Source of the DNA: Thermomonas sp. S9
Lineage (GTDB): Bacteria > Pseudomonadota > Gammaproteobacteria > Xanthomonadales > Xanthomonadaceae
Reading direction: 5' to 3'
NCBI RefSeq assembly: GCF_024704365.1
Contig: NZ_JAJDFY010000001.1
Coordinates: 2,585,001 to 2,649,000 of the forward strand
Length of the DNA: 64,000 nt
Position 1 is the first letter of the stretch; each line of letters begins with the position of its first letter. Both the position numbers and the translations under genes were made by a program. This document shows positions 10,014-19,236 of the stretch, piece by piece. The notes beneath the pieces are model-generated. The model was given only the letters and a program-made list of their open reading frames with translations, was not told the origin of the DNA and searched no databases.

Positions 10014-10184
10014 TCAGGCCGCCGACTTCTTCACCGCCTTCTTGACCACCGCCTTGCCGGCGGTCTTCTTCGCCACCGGGGCGGCGGCGGTGCCGGCCGA
10101 CTTGGTGACGGTCTTCGGCCGCGCATTGCCATAGCTGGCGTTGTAGCGCTTGCCCTTGGCGGTCTTGCGGTCGCCCTTGCCCAT
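10014..10184 (-). CDS. Ribosomal protein THX-like mini protein
   Basis: A 56-residue basic protein that begins [19 protein letters not shown]. The N-terminal 23 residues match the short THX/S31 peptide pattern (MGKGDR.T..GK....YG..RP), which in Thermus sits in the head of the 30S subunit. The rest is an Ala/Lys-rich tail ([18 protein letters not shown]), typical of the longer proteobacterial versions. The ATG at 10184 follows a weak GGAGC. The gene is an independent unit facing the terminator at 9963-9990. The family call rests on recognising the motif; binding to the ribosome is inferred from the family. Confidence 0.8.
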   Translation of the reverse strand: MGKGDRKTAKGKRYNASYGNARPKTVTKSAGTAAAPVAKKTAGKAVVKKAVKKSAA

Positions 10185-10244
10185 CGTGCTGCTCCTGGAT
10201 CGAATCGTGAAAAGTGGTTCGCGCCGCGCGCGAGGGGCGCAAGT

Positions 10245-10661
10245 CTAGCACGCGCCGTGCGCGCACGCCCGGCAATGGGCCTGCGCGTGGTTCAGGCGCA
10301 GGTTGGCCCAGTGCGCCAGTCCGACCAAGGTTCCGCCCGTGGTCATCACCACCGCATGCGGCCAGGTCGAGGCGTGCAGCGGCGGGTACAGCACCGCCCA
10401 CCACAGCAGCGCCAGCCCCGGCACCAGTAGCGCCAGCGCGCGCAGCGCGCGGTGCCGGCGGTAGCTCCAGCCCAGCACCAGCAGCGCGAACACGCTGGCG
10501 AAGGCCACGAAGCCTTGCTCGAAGCCATCGCCCGCCAGCACCGCCACGCCCAGCGACGGCAGCAGGGCGATCGCCAGCGGCAGCAGCGCGCAATGGATCG
10601 CGCACAGCAGCGAGCCGGCGGCCCCGAAGCGATCCAGCCAGTGCAGGCGTTGCGGTGACAT
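10245..10661 (-). CDS. MerC-domain membrane protein next to zinc genes
   Basis: 138-residue integral membrane protein with about four transmembrane helices. Near the N-terminus, AAGSLLCAIHCALLPLAIALLP contains the C..HC pattern of MerC-family transporters, and the C-terminus is Cys/His-rich (HCRACAHGAC), suggesting metal binding. MerC proteins import mercuric ion, but many chromosomal relatives next to zinc-regulated genes are thought to handle other divalent metals. Here the gene is divergent from a ZnuD-like receptor and near zur, so zinc is the likelier substrate (inference). I chose the ATG at 10661; an upstream in-frame ATG at 10706 would lie inside the palindromic site. Confidence 0.75.
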   Translation of the reverse strand: MSPQRLHWLDRFGAAGSLLCAIHCALLPLAIALLPSLGVAVLAGDGFEQGFVAFASVFALLVLGWSYRRHRALRALALLVPGLALLWWAVLYPPLHASTWPHAVVMTTGGTLVGLAHWANLRLNHAQAHCRACAHGAC

Positions 10662-10690
10662 GACTTTCGGCAGATCCTCGCCCACTCGAT

Positions 10691-10710
10691 TGATACTGTA
10701 TAACATATCA
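10691..10710. promoter_or_regulatory. Dyad-symmetric AT-rich site, candidate Zur operator
   Basis: TGATA-N3-TATA-N3-TATCA is symmetric over 20 bases and contains GTTATAC on the minus strand, similar to the GTTATA/TATAAC cores of proteobacterial Zur boxes. It lies between the MerC-like gene and the ZnuD-like receptor gene, 29 bases before the latter's ATG, in an island of A+T in very G+C-rich DNA. A zur gene lies 2.1 kb downstream. The assignment to Zur is inferred from context and consensus resemblance. Confidence 0.5.
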
Positions 10711-10738
10711 CATCTCCCTTCCTCCCGCCATTCACCCC

Positions 10739-12779
10739 ATGCCCCGTCAAACCCTGCTCGCCCTCGCCCTCCTCGCCGCCCTGCCGCTGCACGCCCAGCA
10801 GGCTCCGCAAACCAGCGCGGCGCAAACCACGCCTCCCAGCAGCGACACCCGCCATCAGGAGGAGTCCAAGGACAAGCACGTGAAGGACCTGGCCGGGGTC
10901 GTGGTGACCGCCAGCGCGCTGCAGGACACCGCAGACACCCTGAGCAAGCCCGTCGAGGTGCTCGCGGGCGCGCGCCTGGACGAAAACCGCGCGGCCACCC
11001 TGGGCGAGACCGTGTCCAGCGTGCCCGGCGTGCAGAGCTCCAACTTCGGGCCCGGGGTCGGCCGCCCGATCATCCGCGGCATGGACGGCCCGCGCGTGGC
11101 CATCCTGTCCGGCGGGCTGTCCAGCCAAGACGTGTCCACCGTCAGCCAGGACCACGCGCCGGCGATCGAGCCGTTCCTGGCCGACCAGATCGAGGTGCTG
11201 AAAGGCCCCTCCACTCTGCTCTATGGCAGCGGCGCGGATCGGCGGCGCGGTGAACGTGGTCGATGGCCGCATCCCCAATGGCCCGGTCGACAACGGCTTC
11301 AGCGGTCGCGCCGAGACCCGCTTCTTCGGCGGCGACCAGGGCGGCAACACCACCATGGCCCGCATCGATGGCGGCAACGACCGCGTCGCCCTGCATGCCG
11401 ACGCGGTGTACCGCCACGCCCCCGACTACACCACCCCGGACGGCCGCCAGTACAACTCGTACATTGACACCCGCAGCGGTGCGCTGGGCGGCTCGCTGCT
11501 GGGCGACTGGGGCTACGTGGGCCTGTCCGCCTCACGCTTCAACGACGAATACGGCAACCCGGGCGAGCCCGGCAATCCCGTTCTGGGCGAACGCGGGGTG
11601 TACCTGAAGATGCACCAGGACCGCTACGAAGCCAAGGGCGCGCTGCGCGACCTGTGGGGCGCGGGCAACGGGCTGCGCTTCTCGCTGGCGCACACCGGCT
11701 ACGAGCACACCGAATTCGAGGGCGACCAGCCCGGGACCCGCTTCCGCAAGAACGCCAACGAAGGGCGACTGGAGGCCACCTTCGGCAACCGCGACGGCTG
11801 GCAGGGCGCGCTCGGCACCCAGCTGTCGGCCAGCACCTTCCTGGCGATCGGCGAGGAGGCCTTCGTGCCGCAGACCAGCACCCGCGCCTGGGGCGTGTTC
11901 GGCGTCGCCCGCCGCAGCTGGGACGGCTTCCAGCTCGACCTCGGCGCGCGCGTGGACAGCGTCAAGTCCAGCCCGGTGGATGCCGCCAGCCGCACGTTCC
12001 GCCCGCTCAGCCTGTCGCTGGCCGGCGGCTGGAAGCTGTCCGACGCGTGGAAGCTGACCCTCAACCTCGACCGCGCCGAGCGCGCGCCGGTGGAGGAGGA
12101 GCTGTTCTCCGACGGCCCGCACATCGCCACCCTCGCCTACGAGATCGGCAACGCCGGCCTGCGCAAGGAAGCCGCCAACCAGCTGGAGCTGGGCCTGCAG
12201 TACCAGGCCGACTGGGTGGAGGCCAAGGTGTCGGCCTACTACAACCGCTTCGACAACTTCATCTACCTGGCCGACACCGGCAACACCTGGTACTGGGCGG
12301 AAGGCGACCAGGACCTGCCGGTGCGCCAGTGGACGCAGGCGAATGCGCGCTTCCGCGGACTGGAGGGCGAGGCCAGCTTCCACCTCGCCCGCAACGACAG
12401 CGGTGACTGGGACCTGCGGGTGTTCGGCGACAGCGTGCGCGCCACCTTCGCCAACGGCGGCGGCAACCTGCCGCGGATCGCGCCGGCCCGGCTCGGTGCG
12501 CAGCTGCGCTGGCAGCATGCAGGCTGGCGCGCCGCGCTGGGCGCCACCCGCACCAGTCGCCAGAGCGACGTGGCCGCAAGCGAAACGCCCACCGCCGGCT
12601 ACACCCTGGTGGACGCGCACCTGTCGCGCCACTTCGACAGCGGCAACCTCAGCTGGGAGCTGTTCGCGGACGGCAGCAACCTGACCAACCAGGTCGCGCG
12701 CGTGCATACCTCGTTCCTCAAGGACAAGGTGATGCTGCCCGGGCGCAGCGTCGGCTTCGGCGTGCGCCTGTTCTTCTGA
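10739..12779 (+). CDS. TonB-dependent receptor, ZnuD-like, single frameshift
   Basis: Outer-membrane TonB-dependent transporter of about 679 residues, with a signal peptide (MPRQTLLALALLAALPLHAQ), a plug domain (VVVTASALQDTADTLSKPVEV, then IIRGMDGPRVAILSGG and IEVLKGPSTLLYGSGA) and a 22-strand barrel ending in VGFGVRLFF. The plug sequence and short barrel resemble the zinc receptor ZnuD. One extra G at 11236-11237 breaks the frame at LLYGSGA; without it the text reads IGGAVNVVDGRIPNG. Its promoter region holds a Zur-like palindrome shared with the MerC-like gene, and zur follows on the opposite strand, so zinc uptake is the best guess. No strong Shine-Dalgarno precedes the ATG. Confidence 0.87.
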
Positions 12780-12790
12780 TGCCGCCGCGG

Positions 12791-12813
12791 CCACCCGCCG
12801 ATGCGGCGGGTGG
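12791..12813. terminator. Hairpin between receptor gene and zur
   Basis: A 10-bp stem (CCACCCGCCG / CGGCGGGTGG) with a three-base loop stands between the convergent receptor and zur genes. There is no long T-run on either side, so it may be a weak terminator or an mRNA 3' stabiliser. Confidence 0.5.
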
Positions 12814-12836
12814 CGCGGTTTCGTCGCGGGGCCTGC

Positions 12837-13349
12837 TCAACCCCCTGCGGTGGCGCGTTCCTCCGCCCGTGCGCAGCGCGCGCACAGGCCGTGCACTTCC
12901 AGGGTCTGCGCCTGCGGCGCGAAGCCCAGCGCACGCGCGGCCGCGTCGAGCTGGGCGACGATGCTGGCGTCCTCCAGCTCGGTCGCGGAATGGCAGCGGT
13001 CGCAGATCAAAAACGGCACCGAGTGCTGGGCCGCGTTCGGATGGTGGCAGGCCACGAACGCGTTGATCGATTCCAGCTTGTGGATGAAGCCGTTGGCCAG
13101 CAGGAAATCCAGCGCGCGGTACACCGTCGGCGGCGCCACGCTGCCGGCGTCGTCCAGCGCGCGGAAGCGGTCCAGCAGGTCGTAGGCCTTCACCGGCTGC
13201 CCGGCCTCGGCGATCAGGCCGAGCACGCGCGCGCGCGGCGCGGTGAGGCGCAGCCCGCGCTCGCCGCAGGCGCGCTCGACCGCCGCCACGAACCCACGCG
13301 CGTCGTGCACGTGGTGGCGGGGATCGGTGCAGGCGTGCGGCTTGGCCAT
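12837..13349 (-). CDS. zur: Fur-family zinc uptake regulator Zur
   Basis: 170-residue Fur-family repressor. The N-terminal winged helix (LRLTAPRARVLGLIAEAG, then VAPPTVYRALDFLLANGFIHKLES) is followed by a dimerisation domain with the metal motif ACHHP, and the structural zinc pairs CDRCH and CARC. The two CxxC pairs and the lack of the classic HHHDH motif favour Zur over Fur. In the family, zinc-loaded Zur represses zinc uptake genes, which fits the adjacent ZnuD-like receptor and the palindrome at 10691-10710. It lies 9 bases downstream of gltX on the same strand and is probably cotranscribed with it. Confidence 0.88.
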   Translation of the reverse strand: MAKPHACTDPRHHVHDARGFVAAVERACGERGLRLTAPRARVLGLIAEAGQPVKAYDLLDRFRALDDAGSVAPPTVYRALDFLLANGFIHKLESINAFVACHHPNAAQHSVPFLICDRCHSATELEDASIVAQLDAAARALGFAPQAQTLEVHGLCARCARAEERATAGG

Positions 13350-13358
13350 GGCCTTGAT

Positions 13359-14766
13359 TTAGGTTGCCGCGGGGATCTTTGCAAGAGCGGCGTCGATCCG
13401 CGCCAGTGCCTCGGCACGCCCGCATAGATACACCGTCCAGCCGATGTCGGGGCTGACCTGGGTGCCGGTGATGGCCACCCGCAGCGGCTGCGCGATCTTG
13501 CCCATGCCGATGCCCTGCGCCTCGGCGACCGCCTTGAGGGCCGCCGTGATCTCCTCCGGGGTCCAGTCCGCCAGCGCGGCCAGGCGCGCACGCACCTCCG
13601 CCAGCGGTGCCTGCGCGGCGGGCACCAGGTGCTTGGCCACCGCCGCCACGTCGTAGTCGGCCAGCGGCTGGAACCACACCGCGGACTTCTCCGCCATTTC
13701 CTTCAGGGTCTGCACGCGCTCGCGCAGGGCCAGCACCAGCTCGGCCGGCTGCGGCCCCTTGGCGAGGTCGTAGCCGGCCTGCTGCAGGTGCCAGACGAGA
13801 TGCCTTGCGACCGCCTCGGGATCGTCCGACTTCAGGTACTGCTGGTTGAGCCAGCCGAGCTTGGCCGGATCCAGGCGCGACGCCTTGGCGTTCACATCGG
13901 CCAGATCGAACAGGGCCTGCATTTCAGTGATCGAAAACACTTCCTGGTCGCCATGCGACCAGCCCAGCCGCACCAGGTAGTTCAGCAGTGCGTGCGGCAG
14001 ATAGCCGGCGTCGCGGTACTGCATCACGTCGGCCGCGCCGGTGCGCTTGGACAGCTTGGCGCCGTGCTCGTCGAGGATCATCGGCAGGTGCGCGAACACC
14101 GGCACCGCCGCGCCCAGCGCCTGATAGATGTTGATCTGGCGCGGGGTGTTGTTGACATGATCGTCGCCGCGCACCACGTGGGTGATGGCCATGTCGATGT
14201 CGTCCACCACCACCGCGAAGTTGTAGGTCGGGTATCCATCGCTGCGGAAGATGACCAGATCGTCCAGCTCGCCGTTGGCGATCTCGATCCGGCCCTTGAC
14301 CGCATCGTCCCAGGCCACCGTCCCGTGCAGCGGATTCTTGAAGCGGATCACCCGGTTCGGGTCGTCGCGCCAACCGGCGTTGGTGTCGCGGTAGGCGCCG
14401 TTGTAGCGCGGCTTCTCGCCGCGTGCGATGGCGGCCTCGCGCATCGCCTCGGAGTTCCTCTTTCGTCTCGTAGGCGTAATAGGCATGGCCGGAGGCGACC
14501 AATTGCTCGGCCACCTCGCGGTAGCGGTCGAGGCGCTGGGTCTGGTAGATCGGGCCCTCGTCGTAGTCCAGCCCCAGCCAGTCCATCGCCTGCAGAATGG
14601 CGTCGATCGCCGCCTGCGTGCTGCGCTCGCGGTCGGTATCCTCGATCCGCAGCACGAACTGCCCGCCGTGCCGGCGCGCATACAGCCAGCAGTACAGCGC
14701 GGTGCGCGCGCCGCCGATATGCAGGTAGCCGGTGGGGGACGGGGCAAAGCGGGTGCGGACGGTCAT
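13359..14766 (-). CDS. gltX: Glutamyl-tRNA synthetase, single frameshift
   Basis: Class I aminoacyl-tRNA synthetase that charges tRNA-Glu. Start ATG at 14766 ([19 protein letters not shown]) with the HIGH motif as HIGG. The second signature appears as KLSKRTG. The catalytic domain is followed by the alpha-helical anticodon-binding domain, ending [10 protein letters not shown]. One extra base at 14451-14452 (CTCGAG read as CTCCGAG on the coding strand) breaks the frame between YETKEEL and [14 protein letters not shown]; without it the product is 468 residues, the usual size. As a single-copy essential gene in most relatives, its disruption is most simply a sequence error. It heads a gltX-zur pair and is divergent from lpxH. 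Confidence 0.94.
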
Positions 14767-14848
14767 GGGCTGCCACGGGGCGATCGACAAGCAGGCGATT
14801 TTACCCCGCCGCCCGCAGCGGGGCTGGACGCTGCCCTACAATTGCCGG

Positions 14849-15580
14849 ATGACCACGCTGTTCGTCTCCGACCTCCACCTCGATCCCGAGCGGCCGGAGA
14901 TCACCGCGCTGTTCGGCCGCTTCCTCGATGGCGAGGCGCGCCATGCCGATGCGCTGTACATCCTCGGCGACCTTTTCGAGGCCTGGGTGGGCGACGACGA
15001 CCCCTCGGAGGCCGGCGCCTTCGTGGCCGCGCGCCTGCGCGCGCTGGTGGTATCTGGCGTGCCGGTCTACTTCATCCGCGGCAACCGCGATTTCCTGCTG
15101 GGCGAGGCCTATGCCACGCGCTGCGGCATGACCCTGCTGGACGACCCGACCGTGGTGAACCTGTACGGCACGCCCACGCTGCTGCTGCACGGCGACCTGC
15201 TGTGCACGGATGACACCGCCTATCAGCAGTTCCGCGCGCAGACCCGCGACCCGCAGTGGCAGGCGCAGTTCCTGGCACAGCCGCTGGCGGCGCGGCTGGC
15301 GTTCGCGGCGCAGGCGCGCGCGGCCAGCCAGGCGCGCTACGGCGAGCTGCTGGCCCAGGGTAAGGCCGAGACCATCGGCGACGTGGCGCCGGCCACGGTG
15401 CAGGCCTTCTTCGAACGCCACGGCGTGCGCCGCATGATCCACGGCCACACCCATCGCCCGGCGATCCACGACGCAGGCCACGGCCGCACCCGCATCGTGC
15501 TGGGCGACTGGTACACGCAGGGCTCGGTGCTGCGGGTGACGCCCGACGGCTGCATGCTGGCGGCCCTCGCCCCGGCCTGA
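14849..15580 (+). CDS. lpxH: UDP-2,3-diacylglucosamine diphosphatase LpxH
   Basis: Calcineurin-like metallophosphoesterase of 243 residues that hydrolyses UDP-2,3-diacylglucosamine to lipid X in lipid A biosynthesis, at the inner face of the inner membrane. Metal-binding motifs run in order: [13 protein letters not shown] (DxH), [13 protein letters not shown] (GD), [11 protein letters not shown] (GNRD), LLLHGD, and the late IHGHTHRP. These and the length match LpxH rather than general phosphodiesterases. The ATG at 14849 is 82 bases from the divergent gltX start; no strong Shine-Dalgarno is seen. The following DUF455 gene converges 12 bases away. Confidence 0.94.
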   Translation: MTTLFVSDLHLDPERPEITALFGRFLDGEARHADALYILGDLFEAWVGDDDPSEAGAFVAARLRALVVSGVPVYFIRGNRDFLLGEAYATRCGMTLLDDPTVVNLYGTPTLLLHGDLLCTDDTAYQQFRAQTRDPQWQAQFLAQPLAARLAFAAQARAASQARYGELLAQGKAETIGDVAPATVQAFFERHGVRRMIHGHTHRPAIHDAGHGRTRIVLGDWYTQGSVLRVTPDGCMLAALAPA

Positions 15581-15592
15581 CGGCGGCTGCGG

Positions 15593-16396
15593 TCAGTCCG
15601 CTACGGCCAGCAGGCGCTCCAGTTCCTCCGGGTCGAACCCCGCCTGCAGCCGCGCCTCGGTGTTGAACGGCCCGTGCAGCACGCCGCAGGCGTATTCGCC
15701 CAGCAGCTCGCGGAAACGCGCACGCGGCTCCACCCCGGCGCGTTCGCAGTGCCAGCGGTACCAGCGGCTGCCGGCGGCGACGTGCGCCACCTCCTCGCGC
15801 AGGATGACCTCCAGGATGTCCGCGGTGGCGGCGTCACCGAGCGCGCGCAGCTTCACGATCATGCCCGGGGTGACATCCAGTCCGCGCGCCTCCAGCACGC
15901 GCGGCACCAGCGCCATGCGGGCCAGACCGTCGTGCGCGGTCTTCTCGGCCATCTCCCACAGGCCGTTGTGGGCGTCGAAGTCGCCGTAGTCGTGGCCGAA
16001 CTCACGCAGGCGCGCGCGCAGCAGGTTGAAGTGGCGGGCCTCGTCGCGGGCCACCGCCACCCAGTCCGCGTAGAACGCGGGCGGCATGCCGCGGAAGCGG
16101 TACGCCGCGTCCCAGGCCAGATCGATGGCATTGAACTCGATGTGCGCCACCGCGTGGATGAAGGCGGCGCGTCCTTCCCGGCTCCCGAAGCCACGCCGCG
16201 GCAGGTCGCGCGGATGCACCAGGCGCGGGCGCGCGGGGCGGCCCGGCATCCGGATCGGCTCCGGCGGCGGGGCGTCGCCGTCCAGCGCCAGCTCGCCGCG
16301 CGCGAACGCTTCCGCCATCGCCAGCGTCAGCGCGGGCTTTGCGTCCGGCGTGGCGGCGTCGAGGCAGGTACGGGCGGCGGTGAAGAGGCTCTTCAT
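15593..16396 (-). CDS. DUF455 ferritin-like domain protein
   Basis: 267-residue protein of the DUF455 family, a ferritin-like four-helix bundle with a likely di-iron centre. Carboxylate/His ligands are visible in AVAHIEFNAIDLAWDAAYRF, ARDEARHFNLL and ILREEVAHVAAGSRW, the E...ExxH pattern repeated twice. In other bacteria relatives are linked to tRNA hydroxylation or oxidative functions, but I cannot assign a substrate. The start at 16396 follows no clear Shine-Dalgarno; the upstream 200 bases consist of the composite repeat described separately. Convergent with lpxH. Confidence 0.82.
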   Translation of the reverse strand: MKSLFTAARTCLDAATPDAKPALTLAMAEAFARGELALDGDAPPPEPIRMPGRPARPRLVHPRDLPRRGFGSREGRAAFIHAVAHIEFNAIDLAWDAAYRFRGMPPAFYADWVAVARDEARHFNLLRARLREFGHDYGDFDAHNGLWEMAEKTAHDGLARMALVPRVLEARGLDVTPGMIVKLRALGDAATADILEVILREEVAHVAAGSRWYRWHCERAGVEPRARFRELLGEYACGVLHGPFNTEARLQAGFDPEELERLLAVAD

Positions 16397-16433
16397 ATCG
16401 GCAACCAGGAATGTCGCGAGGCGTGTGGCGGGG

Positions 16434-16597
16434 GATGCGTTTCAGTTCGCTCCCCGATACTCGCTCGGTTGAAACGCATCCGGCCACTCCCCACCAGACA
16501 CTGCCGCAAGGCGACGGAGGGCAAGCCCCGCAACCAAGCGAGTATCGGGGAGCGACTTGCGGGGCTTGCCCTCCGTCGCTCCGCGATGAAACGCATC
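16434..16597. repeat. Composite nested inverted repeat 3' of purF
   Basis: Three sets of repeats interlock. Arm pair A: 16511-16533 and 16557-16579, a perfect 23-bp inverted repeat with a 23-base loop. Arm pair B: 16448-16470 and 16531-16553, 22 of 23 matching. Arm pair C: GATGCGTTTCA at 16434-16444 and its complement TGAAACGCATC at 16470-16480, the latter repeated at 16587-16597 across the purF stop. Arm B of one structure is the loop of structure A, so the hairpins exclude each other. It resembles dispersed intergenic repeats of this family (BIME-like); it also occupies the whole space upstream of the DUF455 gene. Confidence 0.8.
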
Positions 16598-18065
16598 ATC
16601 CGGCACGCCGTTTCTTCTTCGCCTCGTCCGAGCGCAGCTGCTTGATGCGCTCGAAATAGCCGGGATCGATCCCGGTGACGTATTCGCCGTTGAAGCAGGA
16701 CGAATCGAACTTGCGGCCCGGGAACTTGGGCCCGGCGACCGCCGCCTCGAGGTCGGCCAGGTCCTGATAGATCAGCCAGTCGCAGCCCAGCAGTTGCTCG
16801 ACCTCCTTCTCGCTGCGGCCGTGCGCCACCAGCTCCTCGCTGGACGGCATGTCGATGCCGTAGATGTTCGGATAGCGCACCGGCGGCGCGGCCGAGGCCA
16901 GGTACACCTTGCGCGCGCCGGCATCGCGCGCCATCTGCACGATCTGCTGTGAGGTGGTGCCGCGCACGATCGAATCGTCCACCAGCAGCACCACCCGGTT
17001 GCGGAATTCCAGCGGGATCGGGTTGAGCTTGCGCTTCACCGACTTCGCGCGCTCGCCCTGCCCCGGCATGATGAAGGTGCGGCCAACGTAGCGGTTCTTG
17101 ATGAAGCCCTCGCGGTACTTCACGTCCAGCACGTTGGCGAGCTCCAGCGCGGAATCGCGGCTGGTATCGGGGATCGGGATCACCACGTCGATGTCGTGGT
17201 CGGGCCGCTCGCGCAGGATCTTCTCGCCCAGCGTCACGCCCATGCGCATGCGCGCCTTGTGCACCGAGATATTCTCGATCATCGAGTCCGGGCGCGCGAA
17301 GTACACGTACTCGAAGATACACGGCGCATGCGGCATCTCCGGCGCGCAGGCACGCGCGTGCAGCTCGCCGCGCGCGGTGATGACGATGCCCTCGCCCGGC
17401 GCCACGTCGCGCACGCGTTCGAAGCCCAGCACGTCCAGCGCCACCGACTCGGAGGCCACGATGTATTCCTCGCCGCCCGCGCTGGCGCGCCTGCCCAGCA
17501 CCAGCGGGCGGATGCCGTGCGGATCGCGGAACGCCACCAGCCCCAGGCCCAGCACCGTGCACATCACCGCGTAGCCGCCGCGCGCGCGCCGGTTCACGCC
17601 CGCGATCGCGGCGAACACCGCATCCGGCGTCAGCGCCTTCTGGGTGTCCAGCTCGTGCGCGAACACATTGAGCAGCACTTCCGAATCGGATTCGGTGTTG
17701 ATGTTGCGGCGGTCCTGCTCGAACACCTCGCACCGCAGCGCCTCGGTGTTGATCAGGTTGCCGTTGTGCGCCAGCGCGATGCCATAGGGCGAGTTGACGT
17801 AGAACGGCTGCGCCTCATCACTGCCCTCGCTGCCGGCGGTGGGGTAGCGGCAGTGGCCGATCCCGATCCGCCCGCGCAGCAGGGCCATCGCATGATCGTC
17901 GAACACGTCGCGCACCAGGCCGTTGCCCTTGTGCACGCGCAGCCTGCCGCCCTCGGCGGTGGCGATGCCGGCCGCGTCCTGGCCACGGTGCTGGAGGACG
18001 GTCAGGCCGTCATACAACAGCCCCGCCACTTCGCTCTGGCCGACGATACCGACGATGCCGCACAT
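16596..18065 (-). CDS. purF: Amidophosphoribosyltransferase PurF
   Basis: Transfers the amide nitrogen of glutamine to PRPP, the committed step of purine synthesis, in the cytoplasm. The 489-residue product begins [10 protein letters not shown], where Cys2 becomes the N-terminal nucleophile after Met removal. The Ntn glutaminase domain (about residues 1-230) includes [12 protein letters not shown] and LAHNGNLIN. The phosphoribosyltransferase domain carries the PRPP loop [14 protein letters not shown]. The C-terminus is Lys/Arg-rich ([10 protein letters not shown]) and its stop lies inside the composite repeat. It sits downstream of dedD with 66 bases between; the cvpA gene commonly found there is absent. 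Confidence 0.96.
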   Translation of the reverse strand: MCGIVGIVGQSEVAGLLYDGLTVLQHRGQDAAGIATAEGGRLRVHKGNGLVRDVFDDHAMALLRGRIGIGHCRYPTAGSEGSDEAQPFYVNSPYGIALAHNGNLINTEALRCEVFEQDRRNINTESDSEVLLNVFAHELDTQKALTPDAVFAAIAGVNRRARGGYAVMCTVLGLGLVAFRDPHGIRPLVLGRRASAGGEEYIVASESVALDVLGFERVRDVAPGEGIVITARGELHARACAPEMPHAPCIFEYVYFARPDSMIENISVHKARMRMGVTLGEKILRERPDHDIDVVIPIPDTSRDSALELANVLDVKYREGFIKNRYVGRTFIMPGQGERAKSVKRKLNPIPLEFRNRVVLLVDDSIVRGTTSQQIVQMARDAGARKVYLASAAPPVRYPNIYGIDMPSSEELVAHGRSEKEVEQLLGCDWLIYQDLADLEAAVAGPKFPGRKFDSSCFNGEYVTGIDPGYFERIKQLRSDEAKKKRRAG

Positions 18066-18131
18066 GCTGGGGATTCCTTGGGGATGCCGTGACGCTGGAA
18101 AACGGGATCGGGGCGGAGCTGGCTCCGCGGC

Positions 18132-19172
18132 TCAGGGATGCGGGCGCACCATGCCGTCCTTGCCGATCGCCTTCAGCCTGGCTTTGAGCGCCTCGGCCTC
18201 GGCGCGGGTGAGCACCGGCCCCACCCGCACCCGGGTGAGGGTGCCGTTCGCACCGGGCACGGTGTCGGTGAAGGCATTGAACCCGGCCTTGCGCAGGGCA
18301 TCGCGCTGGGCCAGCGCATCCGGGTTCGAGGCGAACGCCCCGATCTGGACCACGAAGCCGGTGCTTGCGGGATTGGCCGGCGCGGTGGCAGGCGGCTCGG
18401 CCTTGGGCGTCTGCGCGGCGCTGGATGCGGCGGCCGGTTTGTCCGCCGTCTTCGGCGCGGGCTTGTCGGTGGACTTCTCGGCGGGCCTGGCCGGCGCGGC
18501 GGCGGTCGTGGCGGCCGGCTTGCCGACCGGCGTCGGGGCCGGCGGCACGGCCGCAGCGTCGGGTCGCACGGGAGCCGTCGGCGCAGGCGCGGCAGGAGCC
18601 GTCGTGCCGGTGGCCGCAGCGACGGCATCCAGCGCCACCACGCGGGTGTCCACGTCGGTGCGGACCTGACCGGCGCGCAGACGCGCGGACTCGGCCACGG
18701 CGCGGTCGGCGAACGGGCCGATGCGCACGCGCTGGGCCGGCTTGCCGGCCAGAGTCACCGGCTCGCGGTAGCCGGGCAATCCAACCGCGCGCAGGGCGGC
18801 GATGACCTTGTCCGCATCCGCCTCGCTGGCGTAGTTGCCGAAGCTGACCGCGTAATCGCCGGCGGCCACCGCCGCCAGCGGCGCCGCGGCGGCGGGCGCG
18901 GTGTCGGCGGCCGGCTCGCCCGGCGTCACCGGCGGCGCATCCGGCATCCCGGACACCCCGCTTGCGGGCGCCTGTCCGGGCACCACCAGCGGCAGGTCCT
19001 GGGTCAGCGTGCCGCTCTCCGGCTTCGGCTCTGCCGGCACCTTCATCGATACCCCGGTGACGCCACTGTCGGGGGCCGGGCCCTTGACCAGCATCGGCAG
19101 GAAGATGACCGCCAGCGCGACCAGCACGGCCGCGCCGACCAGGCGCTGTTTCAGCGAAGCATCCATCGGCAT
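18132..19172 (-). CDS. dedD: DedD-like SPOR-domain membrane protein
   Basis: 346-residue inner-membrane protein. A short cytoplasmic N-terminus is followed by one transmembrane helix (LVGAAVLVALAVIFLPMLV), an Ala/Pro/Lys-rich periplasmic linker, and two SPOR-type repeats: one around GDYAVSFGNYASEADADKVI and a C-terminal one around TGFVVQIGAFASNPDALAQRD. SPOR domains bind denuded septal peptidoglycan, so a role at the division site is expected. Position between folC and purF matches dedD in E. coli. A second ATG at 19166 is a possible start. The duplicated SPOR module is unusual compared with the single domain of E. coli DedD. Confidence 0.85.
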   Translation of the reverse strand: MPMDASLKQRLVGAAVLVALAVIFLPMLVKGPAPDSGVTGVSMKVPAEPKPESGTLTQDLPLVVPGQAPASGVSGMPDAPPVTPGEPAADTAPAAAAPLAAVAAGDYAVSFGNYASEADADKVIAALRAVGLPGYREPVTLAGKPAQRVRIGPFADRAVAESARLRAGQVRTDVDTRVVALDAVAAATGTTAPAAPAPTAPVRPDAAAVPPAPTPVGKPAATTAAAPARPAEKSTDKPAPKTADKPAAASSAAQTPKAEPPATAPANPASTGFVVQIGAFASNPDALAQRDALRKAGFNAFTDTVPGANGTLTRVRVGPVLTRAEAEALKARLKAIGKDGMVRPHP

Positions 19173-19236
19173 TCCGCGGGGCCAGGCACGGTGGGAGCGC
19201 GATTATACCGGCTTGCGCCCGCCATCGCCGGACCGT

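Noticed and set aside
10691..10710. Fur box rather than Zur site
   Set aside because: The GATAAT-type hexamer triplet is not present, and the flanking receptor and zur favour zinc; Fur is not fully excluded.
16411..16659. Small plus-strand frame across the composite repeat
   Set aside because: The frame exists only because of the repeat arms, and has no homology I recognise; such products are common false calls.
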